A DNA stretch of 64,000 bases from Capitulum mitella (GCA_030062745.1 CP099846.1:27859201-27923200), one strand, 5' to 3'; counted from the first letter of the stretch, positions 11,569 through 23,900 are shown. Notes: generated from the letters alone by a model not told the origin. Program-made: numbers and translations.

Positions 11569-13316
11569 TTTTCTGCTCCCATGCACAACAATTTGCTTAA
11601 GCAAGGCCTACAAGTGTGCAGACTAGCATCTTCTGTTATCCTATCACCCATCATCATCATCATCCCATCACTACCAAAGTATATGAGCACAGCCCTAACA
11701 CAGAATAAAGGCCTGTCACACAGAAAGCCAGGCTAGGACATTTTCCAACATATGCATCAGTGTCAGCAAAACTTAAAATCTCCAAAAATTTCCCTTAAAC
11801 AAAACATGAAGTGAAAACAACAGAAATGAAAAACTATCACACAACTGATATCAAACTAGGTTTGATTTTCTTGTATCCTTCCTTGGTCTGGACAGGAACA
11901 TTTTCTCTGTGTGGACAAGAACATTTTCTCCAAAGCAATAATTACACTACTGTGGCTTTTCCAGGGCTGCAGATACTTTCCATCTCTTTCAGTCTTGGCA
12001 GTTTGGTGGTAATGCTGGGTCACAATTTGCCCTGCAGGATTAAGATCACAGTTCCTTGCAGTACCCACTTATCACTTTGGAAGTCATATCCTATTATAAT
12101 GTGCCTCCTTCCTTCACAAACATGCATTATCATTCCATATTACAATGTTGCAAGATATCTGACATAATACTTGTCAATAATCATGCAACATTATTCCTGT
12201 TGCCTCACCTCAGGATTCCTGAGATATATACATCATCAACACTCATGGTATAAAGATGATGTACCACTAAATACAACATCAAAAGTCCCTACATTTTTGT
12301 GGAGGAGTTTGTAGAGATACAGGTATGTCATTAATCATTAACAGAAATAAAATGATCCAACAATGACATATCAAACATATACAGATTCCTAAGTACAACA
12401 AAAAATGGCAGGATGTGGTAACATATAACATGCATCCTGAATGCTTACAGCAAGTACCAAAAAACAACAATAAAATATCAAGCAGTCCCATGTACAAGTG
12501 ATCCAAGCAGCCACAACCATATGAGTAATCAAAACATTAGCTAAGCATGGGTTAAATCAAGTCAGGTAGTCCAATTTTTATGCACCTCAAGCACACAATA
12601 TCATTCAAGTGCAATTTTGTATAGTTAATTCTGGAAAGTTAGTCTCAGTAAAAACAGAAACTATACCAGTAGTTCAAGCAAGGCACTTATGCAGTAGCCT
12701 GCCAACTATGACTGGTTTCAGGGACAATGTGCTGATGTAATACCAATCACTCAGACAACTGACTGACTCCATACAACACACAAGACTTGGCCCAAGACCA
12801 AGGTTGGAAAAGATCTTGTTTTCTGGTGTTGAAGAACACCAGAAAATATATACTCCAAGAACATTTTGTATTCCAAAAGTTCAATTTTGTGCCTCCATCA
12901 ACAAGCTGCATTATAACCATGTTGACAAATTCCTAATTCTGGGAGCAAATGGCCATCTGCATCCAGTAAGAAACATGTATGATATCACAACTGACTTACA
13001 CCAAAAATGCTAACTTAAACCAGTATTACTCTTTGCAAAATTTTGTACTCCATAACAAAAATTATACTCTGACATCAAGAACCAGAATCAAAATTCCAAC
13101 CCTGCCCAAGACTTTAGACATCTGAGCCCAAGAGCCTAAGTCCTAACTCAGAAACAAACAAACAATACCAATCACTGGCACAGTTCAGAGCCCTGGTTTA
13201 TCTGGGTTATGCCATGGTTTTCCAAATCTGCCAGTGCACACACAAAAGCATGCAACAGAAAACTGACAACATGCTTCCAAGATTCCCACCATGACCAAGA
13301 TCCTAACCAAAGGCAT
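11569..13316. other. CpG-free block 1
   Basis: By eye there is no CG dinucleotide in these 1,748 bases, while CA and TG are common. The block is AT-rich and holds the second copy of a dispersed repeat at 12796-13103. No exon is recognised. Complete loss of CpG is the expected scar of long-standing germline cytosine methylation; flanking DNA is CpG-dense. Confidence 0.8.
12796..13103 (+). repeat. Dispersed repeat, copy 2 (inside CpG-free block)
   Basis: This copy aligns with 8707-9009. Where copy 1 has ACACCGAAAAAT and CTCCGACACC, this copy has ACACCAGAAAAT and CTCTGACATC, so two CpGs appear as CpA and TpG here. Both ends fade out without a clear target duplication. Confidence 0.8.
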
Positions 13317-14827
13317 CGGTGCACAAACTTGTGGCCCCGACAAACATCTGCTAGAGTTTGAGTCTGGCTTATGCAACAGAATGAAAAAAATTTAACAGCA
13401 TCAGAAACAGGAAAAATTAATGATGCTTTCTGGGCAAAATCATTGCAATCATGATGAATATGTCAGAAAACCATATTTCAATGTTTCTGTAATGAGTAAA
13501 TTGCAACTGTTTTTAATGGTCTCTTAACCCAAGACATTTTACAAGATACCAAACAGATGTGTTATTCAACATAAAGAATGTGTACATTTGCTCATTTTAG
13601 AGTATGAGGGTAGTGCAACACAACATCATCCTCTTTATACAGCTTTCCCCCTCATCAGTACTGCTGAACTAAGATTATTCTTATTCAGCTTGATAGCATT
13701 TGCCGGTGGGTATGCTAAACTGGTACTTGCTGAGGATTTGTAGTACTTTCATATCTAAAATAAACAGGTATTTATGTTTGGGCCAGAGGCAAGAAAAAAA
13801 GTCCAAAAAAACAGCAAATACCATATTATGGTTAATTCACAGTGGCATGGTAATGCAGTGGATGTAGTTAAAAAGCACATCAGTGCATATCAGACTCACC
13901 TCTTAGACAACAGGGCACGAATGCGCGGAAATTCCTATTTGTCGTCTACACTACCACAAAGATTAGAACTGACACCTATCTCGGCGCACATCTTGCACCG
14001 CGCCAAAACACGTAGATTTCAGTGTCGGCGAGTTCCGAGATCACTTTCACGCATCCACATCGAGTCTAGAGCATTTAGATACGTCCCAGATAATGCACAT
14101 GTCCCATACAGTTGGTCAAAGCCGTTACGAGCCGCGGTTGACAACGGCGTCTCGAGCCGAGCCCGTCACGACCGAACAACAACAAACACTACCCAATCTG
14201 ACGCACCATAGAGGTCTCAATAAATTGCTGCCATATGGGCATGGCAGGTAGAGTATTTAGCCGCTGCGGTGTAAATATGTAGTAGGTTTAGTAGTGTGAC
14301 AACGTAGAGGATTTTGTTATCTGCGAACGGGAGTCCGGACTCTATATTTGAGTCATGGCCGGAACCGAAATGTAAGAAACAAGGATGCATGGAACCCAGG
14401 ATTTCAGAAATTGCGTGGCGGCTGTTTTTCCCAGCGAAGACGTTTTCAAGTAAACAGATGTATAGCTGGCTGCTTGAAAGCCCGTATTCCGTTGACTTAA
14501 ACTGCCAATTGTTATGCAAAATCTCTAAATTATATGGATAACAGAGGCCATAATTGCAATGCTTTAAATTTCGTACAATTGAATGTCATTCACCTGAGTT
14601 CCGTGCTTGCATTATTTTAAGCAAACAGAAAGCGGAAAACAGAGTTTCAGCGGCTTTCTCACGTTGTTCACCCGACAAATAACGCATTAAAGGTGAAAAT
14701 CCGTTTTTTTAATAAAAAAAAAAATACAGAACAAGGAAATGATAGCACTTCCACCAAAATCCCATTTCCAACCTGCAAAGACATTTACCTTTCTGTGTAG
14801 CTCAAATAAAACGGACACCTGCCATTC
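13317..14827. other. No gene recognised
   Basis: CpG reappears from about 13920. A 145-codon plus-strand frame (13774-14211) has no recognisable domain and no convincing splice or start context. An A/T run sits near 14705-14728. Confidence 0.4.
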
Positions 14828-15402
14828 GTGGATACTCTGCTATATCGAGCTGACAGCAAGCTAAAAAGGAATATAAACATCAAGCCAATGACATCGAATG
14901 TATTCTTAAAATATGAATCACACCACCCATCAGACATGAAGGGTTGTCTAACAAAACGCCTCACGAATAGGACTCATGGCATATGCCGGAACAACGAAGA
15001 TCTGAGAGAACAACTTAAAAAATATGAAAAACATCTTCCTATCGAATGTCAACCCTAAAACAGCTCATACGAAGGGTAGTAGCACGAAAGACACCTCCAC
15101 CAGTCCCATGTACTGCCGAAGCACCAAAAACACCGGACGCAACAAGATGAATGTACATTTCCACTGCGTGGGTCAAAAGATTGAGTGAAGCTATTTCCAG
15201 ACTCCTCCGGCCTCATGGTATACGGGTGGCACGCCGTTCTAGCAGTTTGCGCGAACGGTACGTGAAGCCTGAGGATCCCGTGTCTCGAGGACAGGTAAAG
15301 GGCGCTGTGTACAACCTATCTTTCCAGTGCGGGGCCAGTTACGTTGGTAAGACTGGTCGGCCTCTCATCGTCCTGAAAGACCACCTTGCGGACTTAGGTT
15401 AG
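14828..15402 (+). mobile_element. Penelope-like retroelement fragment (end of RT, start of GIY-YIG nuclease)
   Basis: Two pieces of reading frame are recognisable. The first (14828-15055) reads YESHHPSDMKGCLTKRLTNR and continues with a CRNNEDL segment, the helical region after the reverse transcriptase core of Penelope-like elements. The second (15151-15402) has RLLRPHGIRVARR and then GAVYNLSFQCGASYVGKTGR, the linker and first strands of the GIY-YIG endonuclease domain (Y..L and YVGKTGR). These elements copy themselves through an RNA intermediate and use the nuclease to nick the target. The fragment is broken by stops and truncated at both ends; the catalytic arginine helix is followed by a stop at 15400. 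A short hAT-like element begins 20 bases later. Confidence 0.75.
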
Positions 15403-15422
15403 GGTGCATGTACATCTCAGCC

Positions 15423-15691
15423 CAGGCACGTAGCCAAGGGGGGCCGTGGGGACCATGCCCTCCTCCTGAGCCAGCTGGTCTGCACTAGATATTTGGCGAT
15501 TTCGCAAGAATACGGAGTAGTGATTGTATATATGATGCAAAAGCAAACATTATATGTTTTTCCTGTATGTTAAATATGAGGTCAGTTACATCTTATTGTT
15601 GCTTTTTCCCATAAATTTTGTTATATCAAGCGGCATATGGCAAAATTTGTCATTTCCCCCCCCCCCCCAGAAAATCCTCACAACGTGCCTG
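15423..15691 (+). mobile_element. Short hAT-like MITE, family A, copy 1
   Basis: The 269-base element starts CAGGCACGTAGCC and ends ACGTGCCTG. It is flanked by TCTCAGCC (15415-15422) and TTTCAGCC (15692-15699), an eight-base duplication with one mismatch, as left by hAT transposases. It contains a run of C near its right end and no coding frame. A second copy lies at 37575-37848 in the opposite orientation. Confidence 0.85.
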
Positions 15692-15718
15692 TTTCAGCCT
15701 CTGCCGTTAGTGAATTCC

Positions 15719-15994
15719 TTATTCCTTAGGCGTTGTTGCGACGGAATATGCACTGTTGCGCTTTCGAGTGAGATCCATGTTTACAGACCGAAAGTACGCG
15801 CTTAGGTCGTTGACGTTTTTAATGCCTGAACGAACTGATCCACCAATAATTTTCCGGCCGATGATATAAGAAATGTCGGTCAGGTCAGAAAACAGCTGCA
15901 AACCAGGCACGTAACTCATTGCTTTGGTCATGACGTTTGGTGATTGGAACGCCGGGGTCGTAATGACGTAATGTTCTGAGCCCATTTCATACAT
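15719..15994 (-). other. Unrecognised 91-codon open frame
   Basis: The translation (…VITTPAFQSPNVMTK… FSDLTDISYIIGRKIIGG…) has normal protein-like composition, unlike most frames here, but I do not recognise a family. It lies between two hAT-like MITEs and could be a fragment of an exon or of another mobile element. No splice signals decide the matter. Confidence 0.2.
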
Positions 15995-16086
15995 CTTAAC
16001 ATGCGCCAGCCTGCCTGTCTCGTCCTTTGCGCGAAGTCAGTATGTGTGATATTGTTAACGTACATTTTTTACTGCGCACTCAGCAT

Positions 16087-16494
16087 CAGGAGTGTCGATT
16101 TCTGTAAATGATTGGGAGGAGCCGAGCCGAGAGCCTGACAACCTAACCTTTGCCCAAATGTCGGTTTCTTAACAGACTTAGCCCAATTTATTTTTGGCAA
16201 CGGAAATTTATAGGTTTTTTGTTACTATTTATCAAATAAAAAACCGCATTTATCCCCATGCATATAGGTGTATATAAACAGGCATAAGGTAGAAAGACAG
16301 ATAGATTCACCGCTTTAAACTTTATTCTTTACTTTCTACCTATCTCTTATATATTGTGGCCATTCTTTTCGGTACTACTACTCATGTCCTCTTAAAACTG
16401 GCAGAAAGTAATGGGGACCAAAACTAACATGGGGGCCCAAATCAACATTGGGTGGGCCAGGGCCCTCTCAAAAGAATGCGAATCGACACCCCTC
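16087..16494 (-). mobile_element. Short hAT-like MITE, family B, copy 1
   Basis: The ends are CAGGAGTGTCGATT at 16087 and, on the minus strand from 16494, a matching GGGGTGTCGATTC. Flanks CTCAGCAT (16079-16086) and CTTATCAT (16495-16502) agree at six of eight bases. Internal blocks such as AAATAGTAACAAAAAAC and TTGAGAGGGCCCT are shared with the copy at 29195-29623 in reverse orientation. No coding frame is present. Confidence 0.8.
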
Positions 16495-16502
16495 CTTATC
16501 AT

Positions 16503-18086
16503 GTCTCAAATAATCATATGGCATAACTGCAGGATCGATAGGTACTATCGCGTATTGCACGCCTTTCACGTCAGCTTTGTGTCATGCATGCCTTAACTGC
16601 ATAATATTTATATGTACGTGCCATCAACTGCTTGTTTATTTTAACAACTGCCGCCTTTTTATGCTCTTCAATCTCTGATCTTGTTGACGCACGCGGACAA
16701 AGTTATGCCGAAAGATGTGGGTTTTAAGAACATCAAATCCATTACACACGCTTCTGTTTAGAAAAACTTGACCAGTCCGTTATATGCTACCTGCACTTTG
16801 CAGCCACCGCCCGAACCTTTTCGCAGTCCCAAATGAAAAACTGAGAGGTCTCTACCATGTTGAGATCTTCCCAAGTCTTCCTTTTACTCATGAAAGCGTA
16901 CAGCGTCGGCTGATGACGTTTTGTTTTCGGTCGGCGCCGTCGCTGCAACCAAACGTGGCAACCGGAACCAAAACGTTTTTCCTTACCACTTACGCATACG
17001 AATAGTCTGCAGTTTGCGTTACCCGCTGCGCTAGCAAATGCTTCCTTTCTTTGGCCCTCTCCGCCTCCACTTTCAGTGTAGGTTTGTCATCGTTCTGTTC
17101 GCTGTTTCTTTTGCATTGAAAGGTCTGGTTTTTGCTTTTGTTTTCACACTTACATACTCTGACTATTTTGCAACAATGGCCAAATGGCAAACAAACATAT
17201 TGCATGTCCTCAGTGTTGAAAAAGTCGGACGGCTACCCTCCTCCCAGTCGGAAAGCTGGAGGGGCTGAGGCCCCCTCCTCCTGCCTAATGACTCCCGCGT
17301 CGCTGGTCATGGCCTCGTAAACGTGGCCCTCTCCTCAGTACGCCAACAGTACACGACGGTGGCATCCAAGTTCAAGGATTTTAGTTGGTATTTGATTCAC
17401 TTTACGGTGGTCAGTTATGCACAGGTGACTTCAACGCCAGCGCTGGTGGAATAAGCCTTTTCATAAAAAGCAGAGAGAGGGGGTTTCTGCATAGAGCGGG
17501 GGAGGCCAGAGGAGTTCAGCTCAACTCAGTCTTTAAGGCAGAAAGCACCAGTCAACCCAGACTGGATTTCCGATCGCGCGAGGCGAGCAGACGGAGGTGC
17601 GTTTACGTAATGCAGGAGACACGTCGGGGCAGCGATGATCGCTTGACGAGGCGACGGCGGCGCATTTCGATAGCAAGAGTTCGTCGCAGCGGACGGATAC
17701 CTTGATCCAGCAAGGTATACGTCCTGACTCGCACTGAAACGCTCGTTGCGTTTTGGGGGATTCCTTGCAAAGATTTATGAACCCGAAACCAAACGACAAC
17801 TTGTAAGGCTATTTTCCATTCAATATTTAAGCCCCTTTGACATACATCTTCCAAAACGCTTTGGTTCCAAATTTCTGTTTCGACATATTTTCACTGGTAT
17901 ATACCACATTTTGCCCTGTAATCGCCTTTTAGAAGGCGCGGACCCCGCAGAGGTGTTCTGGATTCCCGATGGTGTGGCGGGTGGACGGCATTACGTCACG
18001 CTTGTGGGAACAGAGTAATCATCGCAGGAGGCTGATTCCCGCTTACGGGTTCTGAGGGTCTTGATGTGTTGCTGGCGATTGAGTAG
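16503..18086. other. No gene recognised
   Basis: Composition is average, with no convincing exon. Short frames on both strands lack domains. Nothing repeats elsewhere in the window that I could see. Confidence 0.4.
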
Positions 18087-18475
18087 TACAGTCATCCCTC
18101 GCTACTTCGCGGTTCATTTATCGCGGCCTCAGTACATCGCGGATTGTTCAAAAATATTCATCAAAAACTCAAAGTTGAGGAATTATGGCGCGAAAGTTGC
18201 CCGCACGCCAGCAGAAGGCAGGGAGTGCCCACACAATTCAAAATCCACGTCTCTGATTGGCTGGCTAGCATCCCGCCATTTGATATCTCTCCCGACTCGG
18301 GAATCTCGCAAGCTGATTGGCCTAGACGTTTCCCCCACCTTCGCTTTCATACCCAGCGAAGATGAACGCGCTCATTCAAATCAATGTTTGAGTGATGCTT
18401 AGTCTCGAGGTGTGCTAATTTTTGCTGTTCTCTTGTGTCCCTTTGTGCAAAATAGTGCTTGTGACGCCCTTGAAA

Positions 18476-18736
18476 ATGGCTCCTAAACGTCCTCCACACT
18501 CTAAATCCTCTAGTTGGTTGGTTGGTTATTGGGGCTTAGGGGCGCACCGACTGCAGGGTCATTCGGCGCCCACTAAATCCTCTAGTGAACCCAAGAAGAA
18601 GAGAAAAATGATGACTGTGAACGAGAAAGTTAATTTATTGGACAAGCTTAAGGCAGGCCATAGCTATGCGTCTGTTGCACGCCATTACGGACTGAACGAA
18701 TCGACGGTTCGCTACATAAAAAAAAAGATGAAGTGA
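18476..18736 (+). pseudogene. Tigger transposase, N-terminal helix-turn-helix part
   Basis: The frame begins MAPKRPPHSK and holds a psq/CENP-B type helix-turn-helix (KVNLLDKLKAGHSYASVARH, then YGLNESTVRYI), which binds the transposon ends. After an A run near 18719-18728 the frame is out of register with the rest: reading one base over gives a continuation (DEVNIRKTASISFSEDTK) that runs to a TGA at 18780-18782 just before the long frame. So one frameshift and one stop separate this domain from the catalytic part. A 58-base retro-insertion with its 14-base duplication adds 24 codons in frame near residue 13. Confidence 0.85.
18515..18572 (-). mobile_element. 58-base truncated retroelement tail inserted in the Tigger gene
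   Basis: The insert begins TGGTTGGTTGGTTATTGGGG and ends GGCGCCCA. It is flanked by perfect 14-base duplications CTAAATCCTCTAGT (18501-18514 and 18573-18586). Read on the minus strand it ends in AACC repeats, as do the 3' tails of some LINEs and SINEs; the longer relative at 41490-41640 ends the same way. Confidence 0.85.
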
Positions 18737-18786
18737 ATATCCGTAAAACTGCCTCGATATCGTTCTCCGAGGACACTAAGTGAGTT

Positions 18787-20445
18787 GTGACTTCTCGTAA
18801 TAAGCGAAATGTGAAAATGGAGAATGCCTTATCAATGTGGATATCGGACTGTCGGGAAAAGAAGGTTAGTCTCGATACCAATATGATTCGGACTAAAGCC
18901 AAAGCCCTGTATGATAGCCTCGTTCCTGAAGGAGAGTTGAACGAAGACGACGACGGTGATGACGACGACGAAAATGAACCTCAGCCTAGTACCAGTGCCT
19001 CGAGTGATCCTACCCCACGAGAAAAACGTAGTTTTGTTGCCAGCAAGGGCTGGTTCGAGAAATTTAAGAGGAGATTTGGTCTTCGAAGCGTTCCTTTGTA
19101 TGGGGAGGCCTCCTCGGCAGACCAAGAGGCAGATCTTCGTTACGTCGAGGAAGAGTTTCCGAAGATAATTGATGAGGGTGGTTATCTCCCGGAGCAGGTC
19201 TTTAACATGGATGAGACTGGCCTCTTCTGGAAGAGGATGCCGTCCCGGACGTTCCTTTACAAGGACGAATTGAAGAGGCCAGGGTTCAAGGCCCACAAAG
19301 ATCAAGTGACTCTTCTCATGTGTGGGAATGCTGCGGGCTTCATGCTCAAGCCCGGCTTAATTTACAAGTCCCTGAATCCTCGGGCTTTGAAAAACAAAAA
19401 CAAAGCCATGCTGCCCGTCTACTGGATGCACAACAAAAAGGCATGGATAACAAAAGCCCTCACACTCGACTGGTTTGTAAACTGCTTTATCCCGCAGGTG
19501 AAGCTGTACCTCGCTGAAAAGGGGCCGCCCTTTAAGGTCGTCCTCTTCATGGACTGTGCAGGAGGACATGCAACTAGTCCCCATTATGACGGGGTCCAAG
19601 TAGAGTTCCTGCCCCCCAACACCACTTCCCTTATACAACCCATGGATCAGGGGGTCATTCGTGCCTTCAAGGCCCTTTACACGAAGTCAACGATGGAGGG
19701 CCTCATCTCCTCCATCGACGAAGACAACGTGGCCTTCAGCCTGAAGAATTATTGGCGGGGATACAACATTGCAACGTGCCTGGTCAACAATCAGAATGCT
19801 CTTAATGAGATGAAAAAGCAGACACTGATTGCAAGTTGGAGGAAATTGTGGCCAAAAAACGTCACCCATGCTTACGTAGGATTTACGCCTGACGAAGTTC
19901 ACCACTCCGCCGTAGATAAGGCTGTGAGGCTGGCTCGGTTGGTAGCCACTGAAGGGTTCTCCGACATGACGACGGAAGAAGTGAACACACTGATCGAGTG
20001 CCACTCGAACCCCCTAACCGACGAGGAACTCGTCGAAATGACAAGATCGGCAAGTGAGGAAGAAGAGGAGGTAGCTGACGACGGTGACAACAACGAAGCT
20101 GAAGAACGTGGCCTTACCTTGGAAAACCTGCAAGAGCTCTGCAACATAGCACGGACTCTGCAACAAAGGGCCCAAGAAATCGACGACAACATGGTCAGAG
20201 CCGTAGAATTCAGTAACCGTATTGACGGTGTAATGGCGTTGTACAAGGGCATCTTTGCTCAGAAGAAAAAACAACGGTCACAACTTCCCATCACGGTGTT
20301 CCTTGTGCGCCGAAAACGTTTTGCAGAAGCTCTTTCTGCTGCCTCTACGCCGCCTCCTGCAGCTACCCCAGCTCTATCCGAAGCTGCCCGCGACGATCCA
20401 GCGCCCCTAGCACCTGAAGATGAGGCGTCATCTGAGGAGCAGTAA
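18787..20445 (+). pseudogene. Tigger transposase, catalytic part (552 codons, open)
   Basis: The frame holds a second CENP-B type DNA-binding region (MENALSMWISDCREKKVSLD and following helix) and then the DDE nuclease that cuts and rejoins transposon DNA. Acidic residues stand in FNMDETGLFWKRMP (about residue 142), LFMDCAGGHA (about 256) and QPMDQGVIRAFK (about 287), matching the Tigger/jerky pattern, with the last two about 31 apart. PSRTFL, PNTTSLIQPMDQG and the acidic C-terminal region are as in human TIGD1-like proteins. The DNA reads LFMDCAGGH where relatives usually have LxIDNAPGH, so the asparagine after the second aspartate is changed. The start codon given is only the first in frame; the true protein began at 18476. 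It ends with an alanine/proline-rich tail. Without the N-terminal domain in frame it is probably inactive. Confidence 0.9.
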
Positions 20446-20933
20446 AGTTCTCATTAACCTGTGCAGTAAATCATCTTCATCTTCTTCACCTCCATTGTAC
20501 TGCACAGGTGTTTCATCGACATTTATAAAGATCAAGCAAAGAGAAGCTATTGTCAGAGGCGAGTTACGTGCCTTGTTATAAAAGAAAAGCTGTTATAAGA
20601 ATAAAAGAATTCTAAAAACATATTTACAATATGTACACTTTAGTTACATCTGCGTATGTTACACACACACACGTTTCATATTTATATTATTTATACATTA
20701 TTTTATGTATGTTATTTATTCTATTAATATTTTATTTACATGTTTGAAACTATTCTTTAATGTTCTAATGATAACATATGCACTTATATGGTTTCCTATA
20801 CACTTATTGATATTATTCATACACAAAAAATGTACGTATGTTAAAAATTAGAGGGTGACACTATTTCGCGGATTTTCACCTTTCGCGGAGGGGTTTAGAA
20901 CGCATTATCCGCGAATAACGAGGGATTACTGTA

Positions 20934-23900
20934 TATCAGCGGACGGTTACCAGCTTACGAGGAATTGTATTGTCCTGTGCTGAAACGCGCCTTGTGTTAC
21001 GAGGTGAACTGTTTCTTTTGAAGATCCAAAGAATCCGACATGAAACGAGGGTTTGATAAGATGCACGTATGTTCGAGGTAAAATGAAACTTTTGACGTCT
21101 TCGGTGCACACATGTGCCAGCCATCTATCGGTTCAATTCCGATTCCGACACATTCTGATTTTCCATTTATTGATTCTGATCCTGATTCGGACCAACACAT
21201 GCATTCTTGGTGCAAGTAAAAAAGGAAAAAAGTGACGTCGTCTGACAGGGAATGGACGGGGGCACTGCGGCGTCGTGACTTGCGACGCATTAGGTGCCGG
21301 CAGCGCCATCCCACCGGGCGCCGCCACCCCCAGCTGCAGGTGACGCCACAATCGCGGCCGTACCGCCTGTGTCGGGAGGATGTCACGTGCAGCGCCGGCT
21401 CTCGAGTCCACTGGAGACCAGCCGAGTCGGACGGCCGGCTCTGGACTCGAGGTTACAGGCTCGAGACGAGGTCACAGGCTCCAACTCGGCCTCCTGCTGG
21501 CTGCCGCTCCAGGGCATTGACTGGGCGGGGCACCGTAGTGTGGGATGGGGCAGGCTACTCAGCATGGCCCCCGACTCCCGACCCTCCCGACCCAATGCCC
21601 TACGAACTGTCGTGCGTCGGGCTGACCCGGGTTAAGGCGGTTGGCCCGCACAGAGTCGCGGACGCAGGGCCGAAGTGGGCACACCATAAATGGCGCCCAG
21701 CCGTGCTGATATTTGCATGTAAGGACCAACAAGGACACGGGAAGAGATTGCAGTCGCCAGAAATACAGCACGTTTTCCCCGGATACTGATGGCTCATTTC
21801 TTTCGCCCTTCAGATGCCTACATCCGAAGACTGTATTTGCATCCTCTGCATTTTGCAGGCCCACATGCAATATGTCGTGATCTAGAACTGCGTGCACGTG
21901 ATTGATCGCAACATACGTACGCAATGACTGAACTGGTAAGACGCCTTGACGGGCGCCTGAAGGATGAGGTTTACTTCTTTCCTACTCACGTCATCACTTT
22001 CCCTTATGCATTCCTCGTACACAAACACATTTACTGATTTATCCATGTTATCACTGAGCTGTTCAACCCAACCCGTAGAGAAATGGGTCGAAACATTAAA
22101 ACATTATTTCCGGAATAAATATCGGGAAAAAGAGCTTGCAGTTCCACGCATTACTAAAGGAAACATACAAAATAAAAAAACTGAGCTGCCCGGCAGCGAA
22201 AATTTCATGATTCGTTGCCCAGTGGTTGGGAAGTTATTATATCGTACTCCTGAACTACCATTTCGCCTTAGCCTCCCGAAGCGTTAACTGCCATGTCGTT
22301 TTGAGAGGCTACAGCACACCGCAAACGACGTGGCAAGGCGGGTGTTCAGTGTGATTTTTTCTGCACGTTGAAGTAAGGGTCCACTCGGGCTTCGGCTTCA
22401 CTCGTAGGCTCGTAAACACCTGTTTTTTTTTCTCATAAATGTCCAAAGGCTTCAGAAAATGAAATTCATTAAGTACTGTATTCTGTAGACGTACGTTGAT
22501 ATAAGGCAACTCGTGGGCCTGTGCCGACCAATGAACGCAAGTGTTTGTGGCCAGTGTCCGTTCGTTGGTGCGGCGCGGCGTCATCCAACAGGTACGCATA
22601 CATCCGAGTAGAACACACGGAAAAATCGCATGAAACACAGCTGAACCTCAGTAAATGAAAAGTTTTGATACACAGCACAGATTACAGATCGGCCTCTAAT
22701 GCTACAGAACGCAGCTTAACCACCTCAGTTCAAAGCACATACTATGGCGGAACATCAGTTTTAACTGTGAGATGCCCTGAGTTGGTCTATGTTTTGCTGA
22801 CCACTAGCTTCGTGTCAAAACCCTGATCTCATCACGCTCGAATATTCGTTGCGCTTCAGGGAAATGGTAAAATGTCCACTGTACCTCGTTTCTTGACGTC
22901 ACGTAAAGGCTCACATATTTGGCCTGATGGCGCTCCATGGCTAATACGTGACGCAACGTCAGCTGTATCTCGGCGTCCACGCGAGGACACAGTAAATATG
23001 GGCGTCCACGTGAGATCAGCTGTGTCCCTCGTTCCGTGTAGGTAAGTAGTTTTCTTATTTCCTTGTGTTGGCCCCCCACAGTGATCATATGTCAGATATG
23101 CTGTTGCTTTCTAGTGCAGCTGTTTCGCGTTGCCGAACATGAGGATTTTGTCTGTGCAGGTGGAACGGTAGACATTCATGTCTCGTGCTCTGGAGGCTGG
23201 GAGGCTCGTCTTTCTGTCAGTCGTCAAAACTTTCTCCCGTCCTTACGCCCAAACGGGGAGACAGATCGGGATGTGGATCGGGCCATTCCGAAGGTCTCTC
23301 GCGCGACCGGTGCAGTTGTTGGTGTTTATCGCGCTTCAGTTTATCGTTGGTGCTCGCGGAACGTTCAGTGTCATTTTGCCCCGAAAGGAAAGTACGGAGA
23401 ATGAGCGCACCATTCACCCAAAAGGACCCCAAAAAGTTATGCGTGAGAATATCTAAAGCTCCGTCACGTGAGAAACTACGGCTGTTCCACTACCTACCGC
23501 CTAGTGGGTCAGACGGCCGCCCTGTATTTTAGTGAAGTACCTCGCACCACGTACATGAAAGCTGTGAAAACATATATTTGGCGATCACATTTTCTCTCAC
23601 TTCTGGGGTCAAACTTATCACAAAGAACGGGTGGAGTTTTCGTGCTGCAGTGCACATCTTCCCTCGTTAGCCTTGCAACAACACAAAAGACGGCTGAATA
23701 CTTTAACCAGTCTGTTCGTTAAAGTCAGTTCCTTCTCAAATCACTGCGTTGCCTGTCTAACTATGAGACGAGCGCAAGGAAGCCGTAAATGAGGTTAGTG
23801 TTTGACCGTCATCTCCAATATTTCGGATCAGCCCGGTAACAGACATTCGATATGCGCAAATCCTGCTACTTTATGTCCATGTCCGCATTTATTGGTGCAG

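Larger units (their letters stand above)
18087..20933 (+). mobile_element. Tigger (Tc1/mariner-pogo) DNA transposon, both ends present
   Basis: The element proper runs 18089-20931 (2,843 bases) between TA target duplications (18087-18088, 20932-20933). Its terminal inverted repeats begin CAGTCATCCCTCGCTACTTC on the left and, read inward from the right, CAGTAATCCCTCGTTATTCG, both followed by CGCGG-type motifs. It encodes one transposase, now split. The 3' non-coding part (20450-20870) is AT-rich. A 58-base retro-insertion lies in the N-terminal coding part. Complete ends and a mostly open frame suggest a moderately recent arrival. Confidence 0.93.

Noticed and set aside
21125-21145. GGTTCAATTCC as a tRNA B box (also AGTTCGAACCC near 48393)
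   Set aside because: Neither has a fitting A box or an acceptor stem that pairs at tRNA distance.
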